In this document: piece after piece, positions 36,301 through 47,941 of the stretch | Numbering within the stretch: the first letter of the stretch is position 1 | Layout: the number at the start of each line of letters is the position of its first letter | Assembly: GCA_916381525.1 (NCBI GenBank) | Contig: CAKAEH010001347.1 | Coordinates: 1 to 64,000 of the forward strand | DNA: 64,000 nt | Origin: Cercopithifilaria johnstoni | Taxonomy: Eukaryota > Nematoda > Chromadorea > Rhabditida > Onchocercidae | Direction: 5' to 3' | The notes under the pieces: generated by a model | Told to the model about the DNA's origin: nothing | Databases searched by the model: none | What the model saw: only the letters and a program-made list of their open reading frames with translations | Position numbers and translations under genes: made by a program

Positions 36301-39300
36301 ATTGTTTCAAATCAACTAGTCATTTTTTTTTTCTTTATATCAAGAAAAGTTATTTCCCGAAAAAAGAATCCCGATGAAGTCAGTTTTCTGTTTTAGTTAA
36401 AATATATTGTAGACCAAAAGTTGAAATATTTACTGATAGAAAATGCACAATCATGGAAATGCTACAAATATTTTTTGAATCGTCTATCGGTCAGTGATAA
36501 CTGGAAGAGAGAAAAAAAGGGGTGGGACAGTTATGCTGTATGTTTAAAGATCGATGGCATAAGTTAAGTGTGTAATCCGTGGATGGGTAACTGTGCTCTA
36601 CTTTCAGAGGATTGTATCGAGTGATCCAGGAGTTGAATTGAAGCAACTGGGCGAGAAACTTTGTCGCCTAATAAATCATTCTTCTGTTACATCGTCTCTG
36701 CCCTCTTTGAAGTAAGCTTATTTCATAATACTGATAAATGACACACGGTACCCTCACAAATATATATTTACTTCGGTGAACCGAATTAATGATATATTTA
36801 TGAGGGATTAATACAGAACAAACAGTCTTTATGGTTGCACGTGCTATCGGATTTCTTATTTAACGTCGTTCTCTGTCTGTGCATATCATTTGAGATACCT
36901 TTTCATTTCTTGATTGCTTCTCTTTCTTTGACAAATTTTCGAATCTTTGATAGATTTCCAACGAACGTTTGGACTTAATTTGGAGCATCCGGAATGATAA
37001 TACTTGTGAACCGAAATCATCTTCAAAACGGAGCCATTCGTACACCCTTCTTAGTTATAAGAATTCGTTTTTTTTTCACGCATTGTTGACCTGGAAGATG
37101 AAGTAACTTATGTCGGAGTAGAACCAGCTATAAAAGCGAGTTCATGAAGAACCCAGGTCCGGCAGTGAAAGGCTTAATTGGAAGTAGCTCATTTGGCGAA
37201 GAGAGAGTATTTGGGGCAAGTAGGTTAAATGAATACGCAGGATCGGGAGTTGTCCTCGAAATGTCATCCAACGCTTTTTTTACACTGTCCAGTTAAATAT
37301 AGGTAACAAGCGACTTTGAATGATTTTTTGAAAATCAGCTTCCATTGGTAAAGTACCAATCATTGGACCGATCCCCAACCGACTACAACTTTTTCTAATG
37401 TTTTCACGTATATATGTGCCAGTGTATGCAAAACATTGTGATATATTAGAATTGCTTGGAATTTAGGGGATTTGTTTGTTTCCCTCATAGCCAAATCATT
37501 AGCGGAATTTAGTTAATTTCATTGCTGCTTATGTAAAGTAATTTGTTACCGACACTGATTTTTTATTCGAAATCCCCTAAATTTTATTTTATCTAAATTT
37601 TATCGAAATCCCTAAATTATTTTATTTTATTTTGCCGACATTGATTAATTTTTTATTCGATAAAACATCACTTGCATTGCAGTTCGCTGTCGTCCAATGG
37701 TATGCCGTCAGCGAAAGTATCCGATGGTTCTCTTATTTCACTGTCATCGTTGAACGATGCCCAAAGTCGAGGTACTCAGTTGTTAGAAATTTTTCTGTGT
37801 TTTTATAACTAATTCATTTCAATTATTATTTGTAGAAAAGACTCAAGAAGAAAAGCAAAAAGAAGTTGAACTGTACAGACAGTTGAAAAAAAGGAAAAAC
37901 GAACTCGAAGAAAAGCTTCTGGCAAAACTTGATGAATTACGGGAAGTGTGCATCAAAGAAGCGGTAAACATTTACAATCCAGCAAGCTAAATTCCATGCA
38001 ACAAATTTTTCCATTGCCGTACTTTTTCAATTGTTATTGTTCTACAGGAAATCACGGGTGAATTACCAAAAGAGATTTACAAGACGCTAATGCCAGGGGA
38101 AGAGGAGCCGAAAGTGAAACGGCGTGTTGGAACAGCGTTCTCCCTCAGCGAAGAAGTTTTTAAGAGACCCATAGATAGTGTTAGTTTTCTGTATCATCTT
38201 ATTTTCCAAATTTCATTGGAATATACTTTCATTCTTTTAGAAATGTCCGACATCTGAAAACAACTTTATGTAGATTTTCATGATGTTAGCTTTAGAATGA
38301 TAGGATTTCTATGCTGGAAGCGGATGTCGAGTTACATAGGAAAATTGTTGCTGCAGCAGAGCGTCTAGCTAAAGATAAAACAACCAATAAGTCGGTGAGG
38401 AAAAAGCGCCAAAAAGATTTGATAGCCGCGACTCAAAAATTACGAGGACTCGAGTTTGGTCTCACACAGCTCCGACTTTCGGCTAGTAAACCTGATGTCA
38501 GCACTTCTATCCGTAACGTTTCTGGAAATAAAGGTTGCTTTTTCTCGCTTAATTTTACTCATCAGACTGCTCACACTCATATGATTATCATTTACATCAT
38601 TGTATAATTACTCTATCATCGTATGTTACTATTGCCAGGACCCTGGAGAAACTGCTCAGATTATCAGATCGAATCGACATCGTTAGGTACTCGAAATGAT
38701 TCAAACTCATTGATCACAAAATCCTGTCCAGCTACACCACGGGGCTCGTTTCCGGATTTACTTACCTCCGCGGAAAACGAACGAAGTAAAGCAAATGATG
38801 TTGATGATGATGATGATGATAGCGGTGAAAAAAGGAGAGCGTCCACGTAAAATTCTTACTCTTCATTCTATTTCACTTCTATGCTTAGATTTCATTTAAA
38901 GTTGTAAGTAATTGAAGTCGAACAAAACCAGATCTAAATTAATCAAATTTTGGTAGAGAGTAGAATCCTAGGATTTGAAGTTTAAATTTAGAAACTTGGG
39001 ATTCAGAAATTTCATTTACTGAATATGTTTAGGGAATGTGTCCAACGATATCCGTCAACGTCAGTCTGCTCAAGCATTCATTCTGCTCATCATATAAATA
39101 ATACTTCCCTTACCAGTGTTACCGAAAGTGGCTTGTCACTTGGAGACCCGTCTTTTGAATCTAGAACTTCAAAACGTGCACCACCTTCACTTCCTCATCA
39201 TACCTGTTATTTTCTTCCTGAACATCAAATATCTTGGGAGAAATTAAAGAACCATAACGTTGAAAATCATCATATACCTGTGTAAGTCAAGCTGTATAAG

Positions 39301-41278
39301 GAAAATAATTGAATTCTTAAAAAGTTAATCATAAATGATCAGTGCTCGCTGGTTCCTTTGTTTCCGTAGTCGTTTCTCTCATCAACTTAAAGCTAACTGA
39401 TGAGACGCGATAACTTTTGACATTTGATGTTGTGGCATAAGTAAACCACTTCTCGTAACATACAAGACTGTTAAGTGGTATATTATTAGTATGGGATCTC
39501 TTCGTAAATTGATGACTTTACTTTCTGTTGGAATGCAGTTTAATTATTTTCGAACTGTGCACTTCTGAATTCTTTTTGATTAGATTGGAGCTATATCATC
39601 AAATGGAAATAATTGTTTCAGATATGAAAATATTGGTTATAAGTCGTGTGTCTCTTACAAAAGTTCCTACAGAGAAATGAATTTCCCTACACTAAATGTA
39701 AGTTATTCGCAATTTCTTGATATTAATCAGTAGAATTCTTCAACGCTTTGCTAGTTTCCTTCGTCTGTAATAAATAACCCATGTAGTCTTGCATTTGTAA
39801 AGTCGATGTATGGATCCCACTTCAATAATTATATGCAGGATCACAACAATTGCAAAGACCGAGTACAGCGTGCATTCTCGGATCACGATTTACCGGAACA
39901 GGGATCAGTTACAACTAAAAGTAATGACAAATATGAGTCTCAAATCAATTACGCTGTTGTCGAATCTAGTGGGTCTTCAAAAAACATTGTTGATTACGGA
40001 ACCGCCGTGAGGCAGCCTCCCTGGAAGTACCACTTCGGACAGGTTTTTTATTGATTTCCTCAAAAACATGTAAAGCTTTGTTGAAACTTTTTCTGACATT
40101 TCTTTTAATGGTACGAAGGGATGAGAATTAAATTGCAGGAAAATAACCGGAAGCTTTGTGCAGTAGCAGCAGGAGCAGGAATTAGTAATACGGGTCGACA
40201 GGTAATGATTCAGCAACAGCAGCAGAATGATGAGATCCCACCTTCATCATGCGTTGGACCGAAGTTGGTGAATTCCTTGGAGACGTATCAGCAAAGCAGT
40301 AGTAATTGTTGTGATAGTCCACCTATTGCTGATTTATTGTCGAATGATGGGAAAACACCGTTGCGTTACGCAGTACTACCGACGTCGCGGTCATATAACG
40401 ATGGTTTTGCAACAGCAAGTTTAGACAGGCGAACAATGAAAGAAAGGTTTCTTCTTTAAAATTCAAATTCCCCGATTAAAATTTGGAAAAAAGTAGTTAT
40501 TATAAAAGTTCGATCTCAGATTTATACAATCTCTGGTCAGGATTCAAAATCCATGTCCACAGAGGAAAAGTGGTCGACTGTAATGGTTTGTATAGTTTTC
40601 CTGCCTCATCTTCAGTTATAATTGCAATTTATCGAAGTTTTCTTCTTGGTAGGCAATTATCCTGTAGTTCCGTGGGGTATCACCATCTCCGATCAACACA
40701 ACAGGCCGTCAACGATATGGTTCGTGAAATAAGCATTGGTCAACCAATTATCCGGCATTCACCTCTGAGCATTCCTCGATTCACTACCACTTTTCCAGTT
40801 TCTGGTCCCGCCAATGTGGAAAAGAGGTATTTTTTCTTTCAGTAAAATATACGTTTCTTAGAAATTCTCCAGATATTCGAGAATTTTATTCATTGTGATT
40901 ATTTTGACTTTCAAGGCTTCTTCATCTAGTGATGAAAATTTTTGGTTTATCTAAATATTACTATTGGAGATTACTTTTAGCAAACCTCATTTGTCAGCGG
41001 ATATTCATCATTATCAGCATCGTTCACCGTTACAGCAACGCAACAGTCCCGAACAGAGTGTAACGTCACCACGGAATATAGCTCAGATTATCGGATCCTC
41101 ATCAAATTTACGCCCTCCACCTCCTGCTTACCCAGTTGCTGTACGGAACGGGATATTTGGTGTCAGGAATCCACTGGGAAAGGTTATCACCGCACACACA
41201 GATCTTCGAATGGATACTTTGAAGAATTATTACAAAGATAAAGCGGACGGAAGAAAGAAGAACGCTACAGCTGTGTGA
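30303..41278 (+). CDS. FRMD4A: FRMD4A/B-like FERM and CUPID domain scaffold
   Basis: Twenty-one exons join in phase to 1,101 residues: 30303-30469, 31136-31240, 31409-31493, 31654-31733, 31999-32151, 32246-32390, 32760-32833, 33200-33301, 33520-33670, 36608-36711, 37683-37771, 37836-37963, 38048-38179, 38296-38533, 38639-38846, 39033-39281, 39622-39697, 39803-40042, 40139-40446, 40653-40826 and 40981-41278. The FERM domain fills roughly residues 1-350 (IHLLDGQQLEL, WLPTDRRVLEYDIPRKS, PWTVGISNKGIFQYD, DNLYYRDRKFSIEV, STAISLHQFYLD). A CUPID region follows (LRE-CIKEAEITGELP, KVKRRVGTAFSLSEE, VRKKRQKDL). The tail is disordered, with poly-Asp, poly-Gln and RPPPPAY. FRMD4 proteins link cytohesin/Arf6 and Par3 at epithelial junctions. 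A or B cannot be distinguished. An alternative start at 30279 adds eight residues. The exon at 39803 uses an AAAG acceptor. Confidence 0.93.
33671..36607 (+). other. 2.9-kb intron of the FRMD4-like gene
   Basis: By far the longest intron of this gene. A short open stretch at about 33915-33990 (WVKYPRRHPVLKP) is in the wrong phase for the flanking exons. It could hold an alternative 3' end or regulatory sequence, but nothing firm is seen. Confidence 0.5.
37545..37670. repeat. Imperfect local duplication in an intron
   Basis: The motif CCGACA-TGAT...TTTTTATTCGA occurs at about 37548 and again at about 37635, separated by TTTTATTTTA-type sequence. This is a local tandem duplication in the intron before the exon at 37683. 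Confidence 0.6.
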
Positions 41279-43146
41279 ATATGACGTTTATTAATTGTCG
41301 CATTGTTTTGCTTAGCGTAAAACTGGTTAGAATCAGTTAATATTAACTGGCAGTGCAGAGATGATAGATGGCAGAATGATAAAATTATCTCATAGGGAAT
41401 CAATAACATCCATGCAACGAATAGCTATTTGAAAAAAAAAAAACAAAAAACAAAGGAAAGTATACCTTACTACACGTCAGGAATATTTATGAAAGCAAGT
41501 GAGAGATGATCGCATTCTGGTTTTAATGGAATAAGTTCAAAGACAAGAGCTAACATTATCGATCACGGGTGACAACCTATAGTGTTGCATATGGCTGGAA
41601 GGTTCTCCCAGTTTTCGTTATTTGGAGTGTTTGAAGTATGGGCGAAAACTTCCATCAGTTTGCATTATCGTTCGATGTTAGCGTTTGAGCATTTTTAATA
41701 CTGTCATCTGTTGGTGCTTTGTTACAATTCCAGCTACAAAATAAACATTCCTGTAAATATGGAACCACATATTTCCTATTTCATTCTTTTCGTCGTACAT
41801 TTTCTCTTGTTGATGCAGCAAGACCGTATCCCACTAGTTGCTTCATGTTATTCGTGGTAGTATTTTCCCGTGACGGAAGCTTCTTACAAAATTTCTGTTA
41901 TCTGCATACATACTTTTCCATAAATCACATACAACAACATCTTATTCAATGATCTGTCAAAGTCCCTTCAGCGTACGGTTTTGCCAGCAATTGCACAACA
42001 ATTCTCACTGAGTGTACATTTTTACACACTTGTTGAAAATATCTCATGCAATCGAATTTAGTCCCTCCAGGAAACTACAATGTTTGTTTACATGTATATG
42101 CTTTATATTTTTACATAAGGAATGTTTCAAAGAAATGCATTATTTTAATTTGTTTTTCAACAGTTCGTCTTTTTTCTTACATGCCTTTGCTTGATCACAC
42201 CATCCTTTGCTTTTCTGCACTCTACGGTGTCTTGCCATAGTAGAAAGAGGAGTAAATGTTGGAGATAGGGTGCCACATGATTTTATAACCAGTGAAGAAC
42301 ATGGAACGAACATCATAATCGTACACGAATTAGGTAAACTAGTAAGGAGAGACATCAAGAAATGTAGCCAAGATCTAAGGAGCAGGCATCTTGACATTTT
42401 GTTTTTTTAAATCTCATTAGTTTTTAGTCGGATTTGCCAAATTTTGGCAATAATATGCGCGATCAGAGATTTGAAATCATGCATGAAATAGGAGTTAGGT
42501 CATCCGTCGTCATGATACTCGCAGCTATTGTGATTGCATGCAATACATCGAACTTTATGATATATGGTTTTGTAAAGAACACCATTCCATAACTCGCATC
42601 AGTTTTGCAACGGAAGCATGATTTCTAGAATTCTCAGAAGGTAGTCGCTATTCAACTATTCCTTAAATCATCAGTCGACCGACTGTGTTTTGTGTTTTCG
42701 AAAAGTTGATTGGAGCAGTATAACAGACCTTTTACACTCACTGGAGAATTATTTTGGAACCGTTATTTCAAGCAAATTTTTAAAGAGAGCTCTAAAGGCA
42801 TATTTATACATTAACATAATTATAATTCAAGTGTTGCAGATACAGACAGCAGTAAATGAATATCCGTTAAAAACCATATGACTGAATCTCAATTCCAATA
42901 GATCAGTTGAATGTCACTACTGATCATTTTGAATGTCAGAGTCAACAAATATGTAGTAGAGGAAAGGAGTTCCAATTTTACCCAGAGAATCGAATTAATC
43001 ATACTGATAAAAATAAGAGTTACCGGTGCTTCAAAGCCGGATATAGTTTCGGTTTGATCAATCTTTGGAAAACAATCTCATAACAAAAAGGTATGCTATG
43101 CTAGGGTGCCAGCTTTTTTCTCAATTTTAAGCAGCAATGATTCACA
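41279..43146. other. 3' flank of the FRMD4-like gene, no gene seen
   Basis: Contains the 3' UTR of the upstream gene. No exon with splice signals and family resemblance was found on either strand. Confidence 0.55.
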
Positions 43147-43289
43147 ATGATTCCTCTATTGTTAGTGCCACCTGAACCACCATCGAAGGATATTGTAAAT
43201 TTGGATCGACTCTTCAATTTACATTGTTCGTTATTCAAAGTTCAAGCAGATGAAGTGATTTGTGATCTACTGATTAATACAAGGTGTAC
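43147..43289 (+). CDS. Orphan exon candidate
   Basis: An open segment starting with ATG (MIPLLLVPPEPPSKDIVNLD) continues through HCSLFKVQADEVICDLLINT to a donor-like AAG|GTGTAC. It sits just outside the duplicated block. It is not in phase with the first SPIN90-like exon downstream, nor can I join it to makorin. It may be the stump of a gene broken by the duplication or mis-assembly. Confidence 0.3.
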
Positions 43290-43320
43290 AATGGTGACCA
43301 TTTGTGTCCATTGTTTTGAA

Positions 43321-43390
43321 AGTCAGAGAAAGTCAGAGAGCATAAAGTCAGAAAAAGTCAGAGAAGTCAAAGTCAAAAAAAGTCAGAGAG
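43321..43390. repeat. AGTCAGAGA tandem repeat at the duplication edge
   Basis: Repeated AGTCAGAGA/AGTCAAAAA units. The left edge of the 3.4-kb duplicated block falls inside this array (43376), matching AAAAAGTCAGAGAG at the left edge of the second copy (55069). Confidence 0.85.
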
Positions 43391-46300
43391 CATATGGCAT
43401 GAAGTTAGAATTGTATGTTATCAAATGAAGATAGGTAAGTAGATGCACCGATACGCAGTGTGCCGATAAGCATACGCAATGAGTCATAGACGGACTTACC
43501 ATTGTTAAGTGATGTTATTTGAAAAATGAAATTACCACAAATTCAACACTTCATAATGGATGATAAGTATAAAAAATAGAATGTAAATGAAAGAAAATTC
43601 TCACTTTTTAAAGCTGAAGAAATACATTCGTTGCAAATGAAACATTTTTCAAGAAGAGCATAAAAGTAATGGGAGATAGTCAAATATCTATAATTAAAGA
43701 AATATCACAGCCTGTAAAATAATTCAGAGAACTAATAGAGATATAATTAACGATAGCAAATCCACACAGAAAGATGAATAAAAATTTTTGAAAATACGGT
43801 CAACGTTAACTATTTGTCAATTAACATTGGCGACAATGTACAGTTTCATTTAACATCGATGCAACTTATTGCAAGAGTAACCGATATAAAGTAATCATAA
43901 TCGCGATAGACTCTTTGAGATACATTATAGTTTGAAGTGTAAGTGGAAAGGAGTGAAAATCCTTCAGTTCCTTCAACTTATCCCCTTTGGATGGGAAGTT
44001 ATGCGAGAGGTGCTAATGACTGACTACACTGAAACAACTCACTCTTATCTATTCGACAGCTATTCATCATAATGAATATTAGATTACGGGAACGGTGCTC
44101 TTTTCTCTTTTACCCAAATCGTCAACATTGAAAATGGAAAGCACACCGCTGGCCACAACCCCGTATAGTCACTATCAGGTTCCTTCCTATTCTCCCCGCT
44201 TTCTATATCTTCATAACTTTCTTTTCTTTCTCTCTCTACTTTTCACTAAAAGCAATATGCTTCAAAGCTTCCCAACAAACAAAGCAACAGGCTGAAAACG
44301 AACTAGAAAATGATGAAATACTGGATATGTATGTTGCGGGGTGTTCCAGCACCACCGACTTCTCGCAATTCGGATACTAACCTCCGTGCAGCGTCACACA
44401 GTGTATCAGAGATGAATGGTGCGGTGGTGTGTTGTCGGGTGTTGTGCGGTGAGATTCATTCTGTTTCTGTTGCATTTTTAATTTTTGTCCTTCGTAACGA
44501 TAAATCTTAGAGAATTTACGGGCAATATAAACCACCTTATTAAGATTGTTTCATATGGTAAACCATAGTAGACTGTAATTGCTTAACCTGACGACAGTGC
44601 GCCGTTTATGGGATATTTAAAGGATGAGGTTGAATTGGTTGACCCTGTCCCGATACTGTGTTAGAGTGCTTGGTCTGTCGACAAACACATAAAAGAGGAG
44701 GCTAAGCAAGCTAAAATTTTGGCTTTGTTGTGTTGTGCAAGAACAGGTATATGGGTATAATTAGACGTTTCCATGCGCACATTTTGGTGCATGGTCATGA
44801 AGCTGCCAAAAAATATTTATTTTTCCAGAAGAACAGGACAGAATATTCGCTGCATATGGATGCTGGTAAGCATTCAATTCATAACTTCTTGCGGGTCCGA
44901 GACTTTATTCCAAATTCGTAGATTGTTTGAACTTTGATGTTAATTATATTATTTGTACGAATTAGATTTTTAGAAAGGGATGAAAAAATGCTGCTACTAC
45001 GACTGTATTAATTTGTCATTAATTATCATTTGTTATCACTGCTATTAAATTTTACATGAATTGAATATGTCGTCTCAACTATGTAGTAGACATATTTAAA
45101 CAGAGTTTTAGGACGCAACCATCATTATCTTTGTTCAGGAGATCGAGTTGGTGAGTTATTTTCTTACTGAATTTCACATAAATGTATATTTTTTTACTTT
45201 AGCATCAACTACTCTAACGAGTAAGATTTTCGCTCGATATCTTGCAAACATCCGTCGTGAATGTTCTTCATATCCATTTACTCATGATCGTAATTTTAAA
45301 CCGGACCGAACATGCCGTTACTATCTTATTGGAAGATGTGCTTTTGGTACTTCTTGCAGGTGTAATGTTTCCTTCGTTTCTTGATGCAGCTAGTATATTT
45401 ATAGCTCTTACAGCTGCATTAGATAGAAGCTAGAATGCTTTCATCAAGCCGTCGAACATGTTAGAGTCACAAAAGCGTTAGAAGCGCCAATATTCGCTTG
45501 ATATTAGCGGTTATATTTTTTCCTAGAACGGTATCTCTCGTACAAGAGTGCATAATCAAAAATGTTATTTATTAGCGTAAGGGAATTCTAATTATTATAG
45601 ATGAAACAGTTAATAATGTCAAATGTTTTCTCAGGTATGACCATAAACGACCGCCATTAGATGGAATTAAGGCAGTGAAAAGCCTTTGTACAGCGGAAAA
45701 TTTTAATTCAACCAAAGGTAATTTTTATTTCAATATGCATATATATTATTAAGAACTTTACACGGTCACTAAGAAATGTAATATGACAGGAGAAAAATAG
45801 TTATGTTTAGTGTACAGTCACAATAGGCAACAACTTTGATGCAAGAACACTTGGTTAATGAGCTTGATTAGTAACTGGTAATATAATGTACGACAGTGTG
45901 ATCAATCATTATTTCAGCGGTAGAAAATGGTTGCAGCAGCGATAAAACAGCAACAACAGCAGCGGCAGTGAACCGAAGCAGTCACGAGTTTTCTGTTGAC
46001 GCCGCCGAATTTGTTCCTTCTTGGAAAGTTTCGACATTAAACGAAGTTAATACTGTTGCTTCGGGGTAGGTGAACTACAGGCTTTTGCAAAAATTGAATT
46101 ATTCGTGAATATAAGACGAAATGAAAGAATGTGAGGATTTTTACAGATCATTTGGTTCGCTACCATTATGTCCTTATTTCGAAACCGGAGAATGTGACAA
46201 AGGTGATAAGTGCCAGTTCGTGCATGGTGATGTGTGCGATCTTTGTAATGTTCCATGCTTGCATCCAATGGATACAGAACAGCGCGCACAACATCGACGG

Positions 46301-46753
46301 GAATGTATAGACGCTCATGAAGCTGCCATGAAAGAAGCGTTTGCTGAAGCACGTTCAGCTGATAAAGTGTGTGGTATATGTATGGAAAACATTAGGCAAG
46401 TATCTTTTGCGAAATAGTTCTTTGATTGAAAGTGAAGGAGGAGGGACCTTGTTATTTTTAGGAAAAAATGCGATCAATTTTTATTATCATGTGTAAGCAC
46501 GATAATACGTTCATTTTCAGGGAGATAAAGAGCCGTTTTGGAATCCTAGAAGGCTGCAGACACTGTTTTTGTTTAGACTGTATTCGGAAGTGGCGTCGAA
46601 ATCAGAATGATCATTTCGAAAAGAAAACAGTTCGCAGTTGTCCTGAATGTCGCACTCATTCGGATTTTGTCATTCCCGGTTTGTGATTCGCACTCTGTTT
46701 TTATCATAGTTCTAATGAGGAAACTTTTTTTTAATTTGGTAATGTAAAAAATT
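43376..46753 (+). repeat. 3,378-bp direct repeat, copy A
   Basis: Matches 55069-58446 at a constant offset of 11,693 bases. Every segment compared was identical, including all intron and non-coding stretches. It carries the 5' flank and exons 1-5 of makorin. Confidence 0.95.
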
Positions 46754-47236
46754 TTTCTTTATTCTTTATTAGTGTTTTACAGTTGACTAGGATTCAGTTG
46801 AATATTTTGCGTTTTTTGAAAAAGATAATTGGGACATATATGTTGCAGCCACATATTGGGTCGAGGATCAAGCAGATAAGGATGATCTGATTGCTAAATT
46901 TCGTGAAAATGCAAAACAGAAGCAGTGTAAATATGTAAAAGAAGGGTATATCGATGATTGTCCATTTGGCAATAAGTGTTTCTACAAACATGAATTACCA
47001 GATGGTACCGTCGTGGAAGGCGATAGCCCACGAACTCTTCACAGGTTTCCCTACATAAAGTTACTTTCGATTTATTGTTTCGATGGATGTTTATGGAAAG
47101 ATAATAATTTATAACGTTTTGCAGACGAAGACGTCCGTTATATTCCGAAGTGTGGTCATTTTCTGATTCAGACTCGGAGGATGACTTTTCAAGAATTGCG
47201 CAGGGCATTATCAGCCGATCATTCAGTCTTGTTTAG
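45203..47236 (+). CDS. lep-2: Makorin-type C3H/RING E3 ubiquitin ligase, copy 1
   Basis: Seven exons join in phase: 45203-45359, 45635-45717, 45918-46065, 46147-46395, 46521-46678, 46849-47044 and 47125-47236, about 367 residues plus an unseen N-terminal exon. Domain order is that of makorins: a C3H finger (CRYYLIGRCAFGTSCRYDH), a PAM2-like AAEFVPSWK, a second C3H (LCPYFETGECDKGDKCQFVH), the makorin Cys-His motif (DVCDLCNVPCLHP...HRREC), then RING (CGICMENI...GCRHCFCLDCIRKWRR...CPEC) and a last C3H (CKYVKEGYIDDCPFGNKCFYKH). The acidic tail ends ISRSFSLV. Makorins ubiquitinate targets and bind RNA; C. elegans LEP-2 controls larval timing through LIN-28. The intron after 46395 has a GC donor. 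The 5' start was not resolved; a short exon at 44134 (MESTPLATTPYSHYQ) is one candidate. Confidence 0.9.
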
Positions 47237-47911
47237 AATCTTTCTGGAATGTTCCCACCACTCACACATTGTACTTTTTTTTGGCAGTGCTGGACATTAT
47301 TGTTTTTTCAGCATCTATAGATAGGAAGCCGCTCAAAAGTTTGTCAAATTCAAGAAAGTATTGTTCGTTGTCATCAAGTTTCCGTTTGCTTTTTTCCGTT
47401 CATGCTCTATGACAAACCGGTACCCTTGTGTTTCTTCATGCCAGTTATGTCTTTATGTTGTATTTCTTGTTTCGTATTCTAACTACTAGTTTTGCATATT
47501 TTTCGTTGGGTTCTGTATGATATTTTCGATTGCTAATTTTTTATTAAACATAACTATAATATCATGATGTGATGTTTGTAGGAGCTTTAAATTGATTGTA
47601 TAATGCGTTTACATTGTTAGGATATCTTTAAGTACCGGTCATCTATCTACCGGCTCATGAATCTGTTTGTGTTAAACTAGTGATTATTTGTGTCAAACTA
47701 ATACGCGAGTCTTTATTATTGGTTTCTAATGAAGTGCTATTCCAGTTGAATCTGGCGTTCATATTTTCAGGTCGGATTAATGTTTTCTTATTCGTTTTTA
47801 AATAATTTTTGGTAGGATCTCCCCCAATGATTTCCCTGAAAATAAGTGCTGAGCTGAAGTGTATTTGTAAAGGTTTCAAGTAAACTTAGATTTTAACCTC
47901 ATTTAAACAAA
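47237..47911. other. Spacer between makorin copy 1 and the SPIN90-like gene
   Basis: The first 150 bases remain similar to the 3' flank of makorin copy 2 (to about 47385 versus 59335) and then diverge. No coding exon is evident. Confidence 0.6.
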
Positions 47912-47941
47912 TTGGTAGAAACGGATGTTTCGGATCATGGA

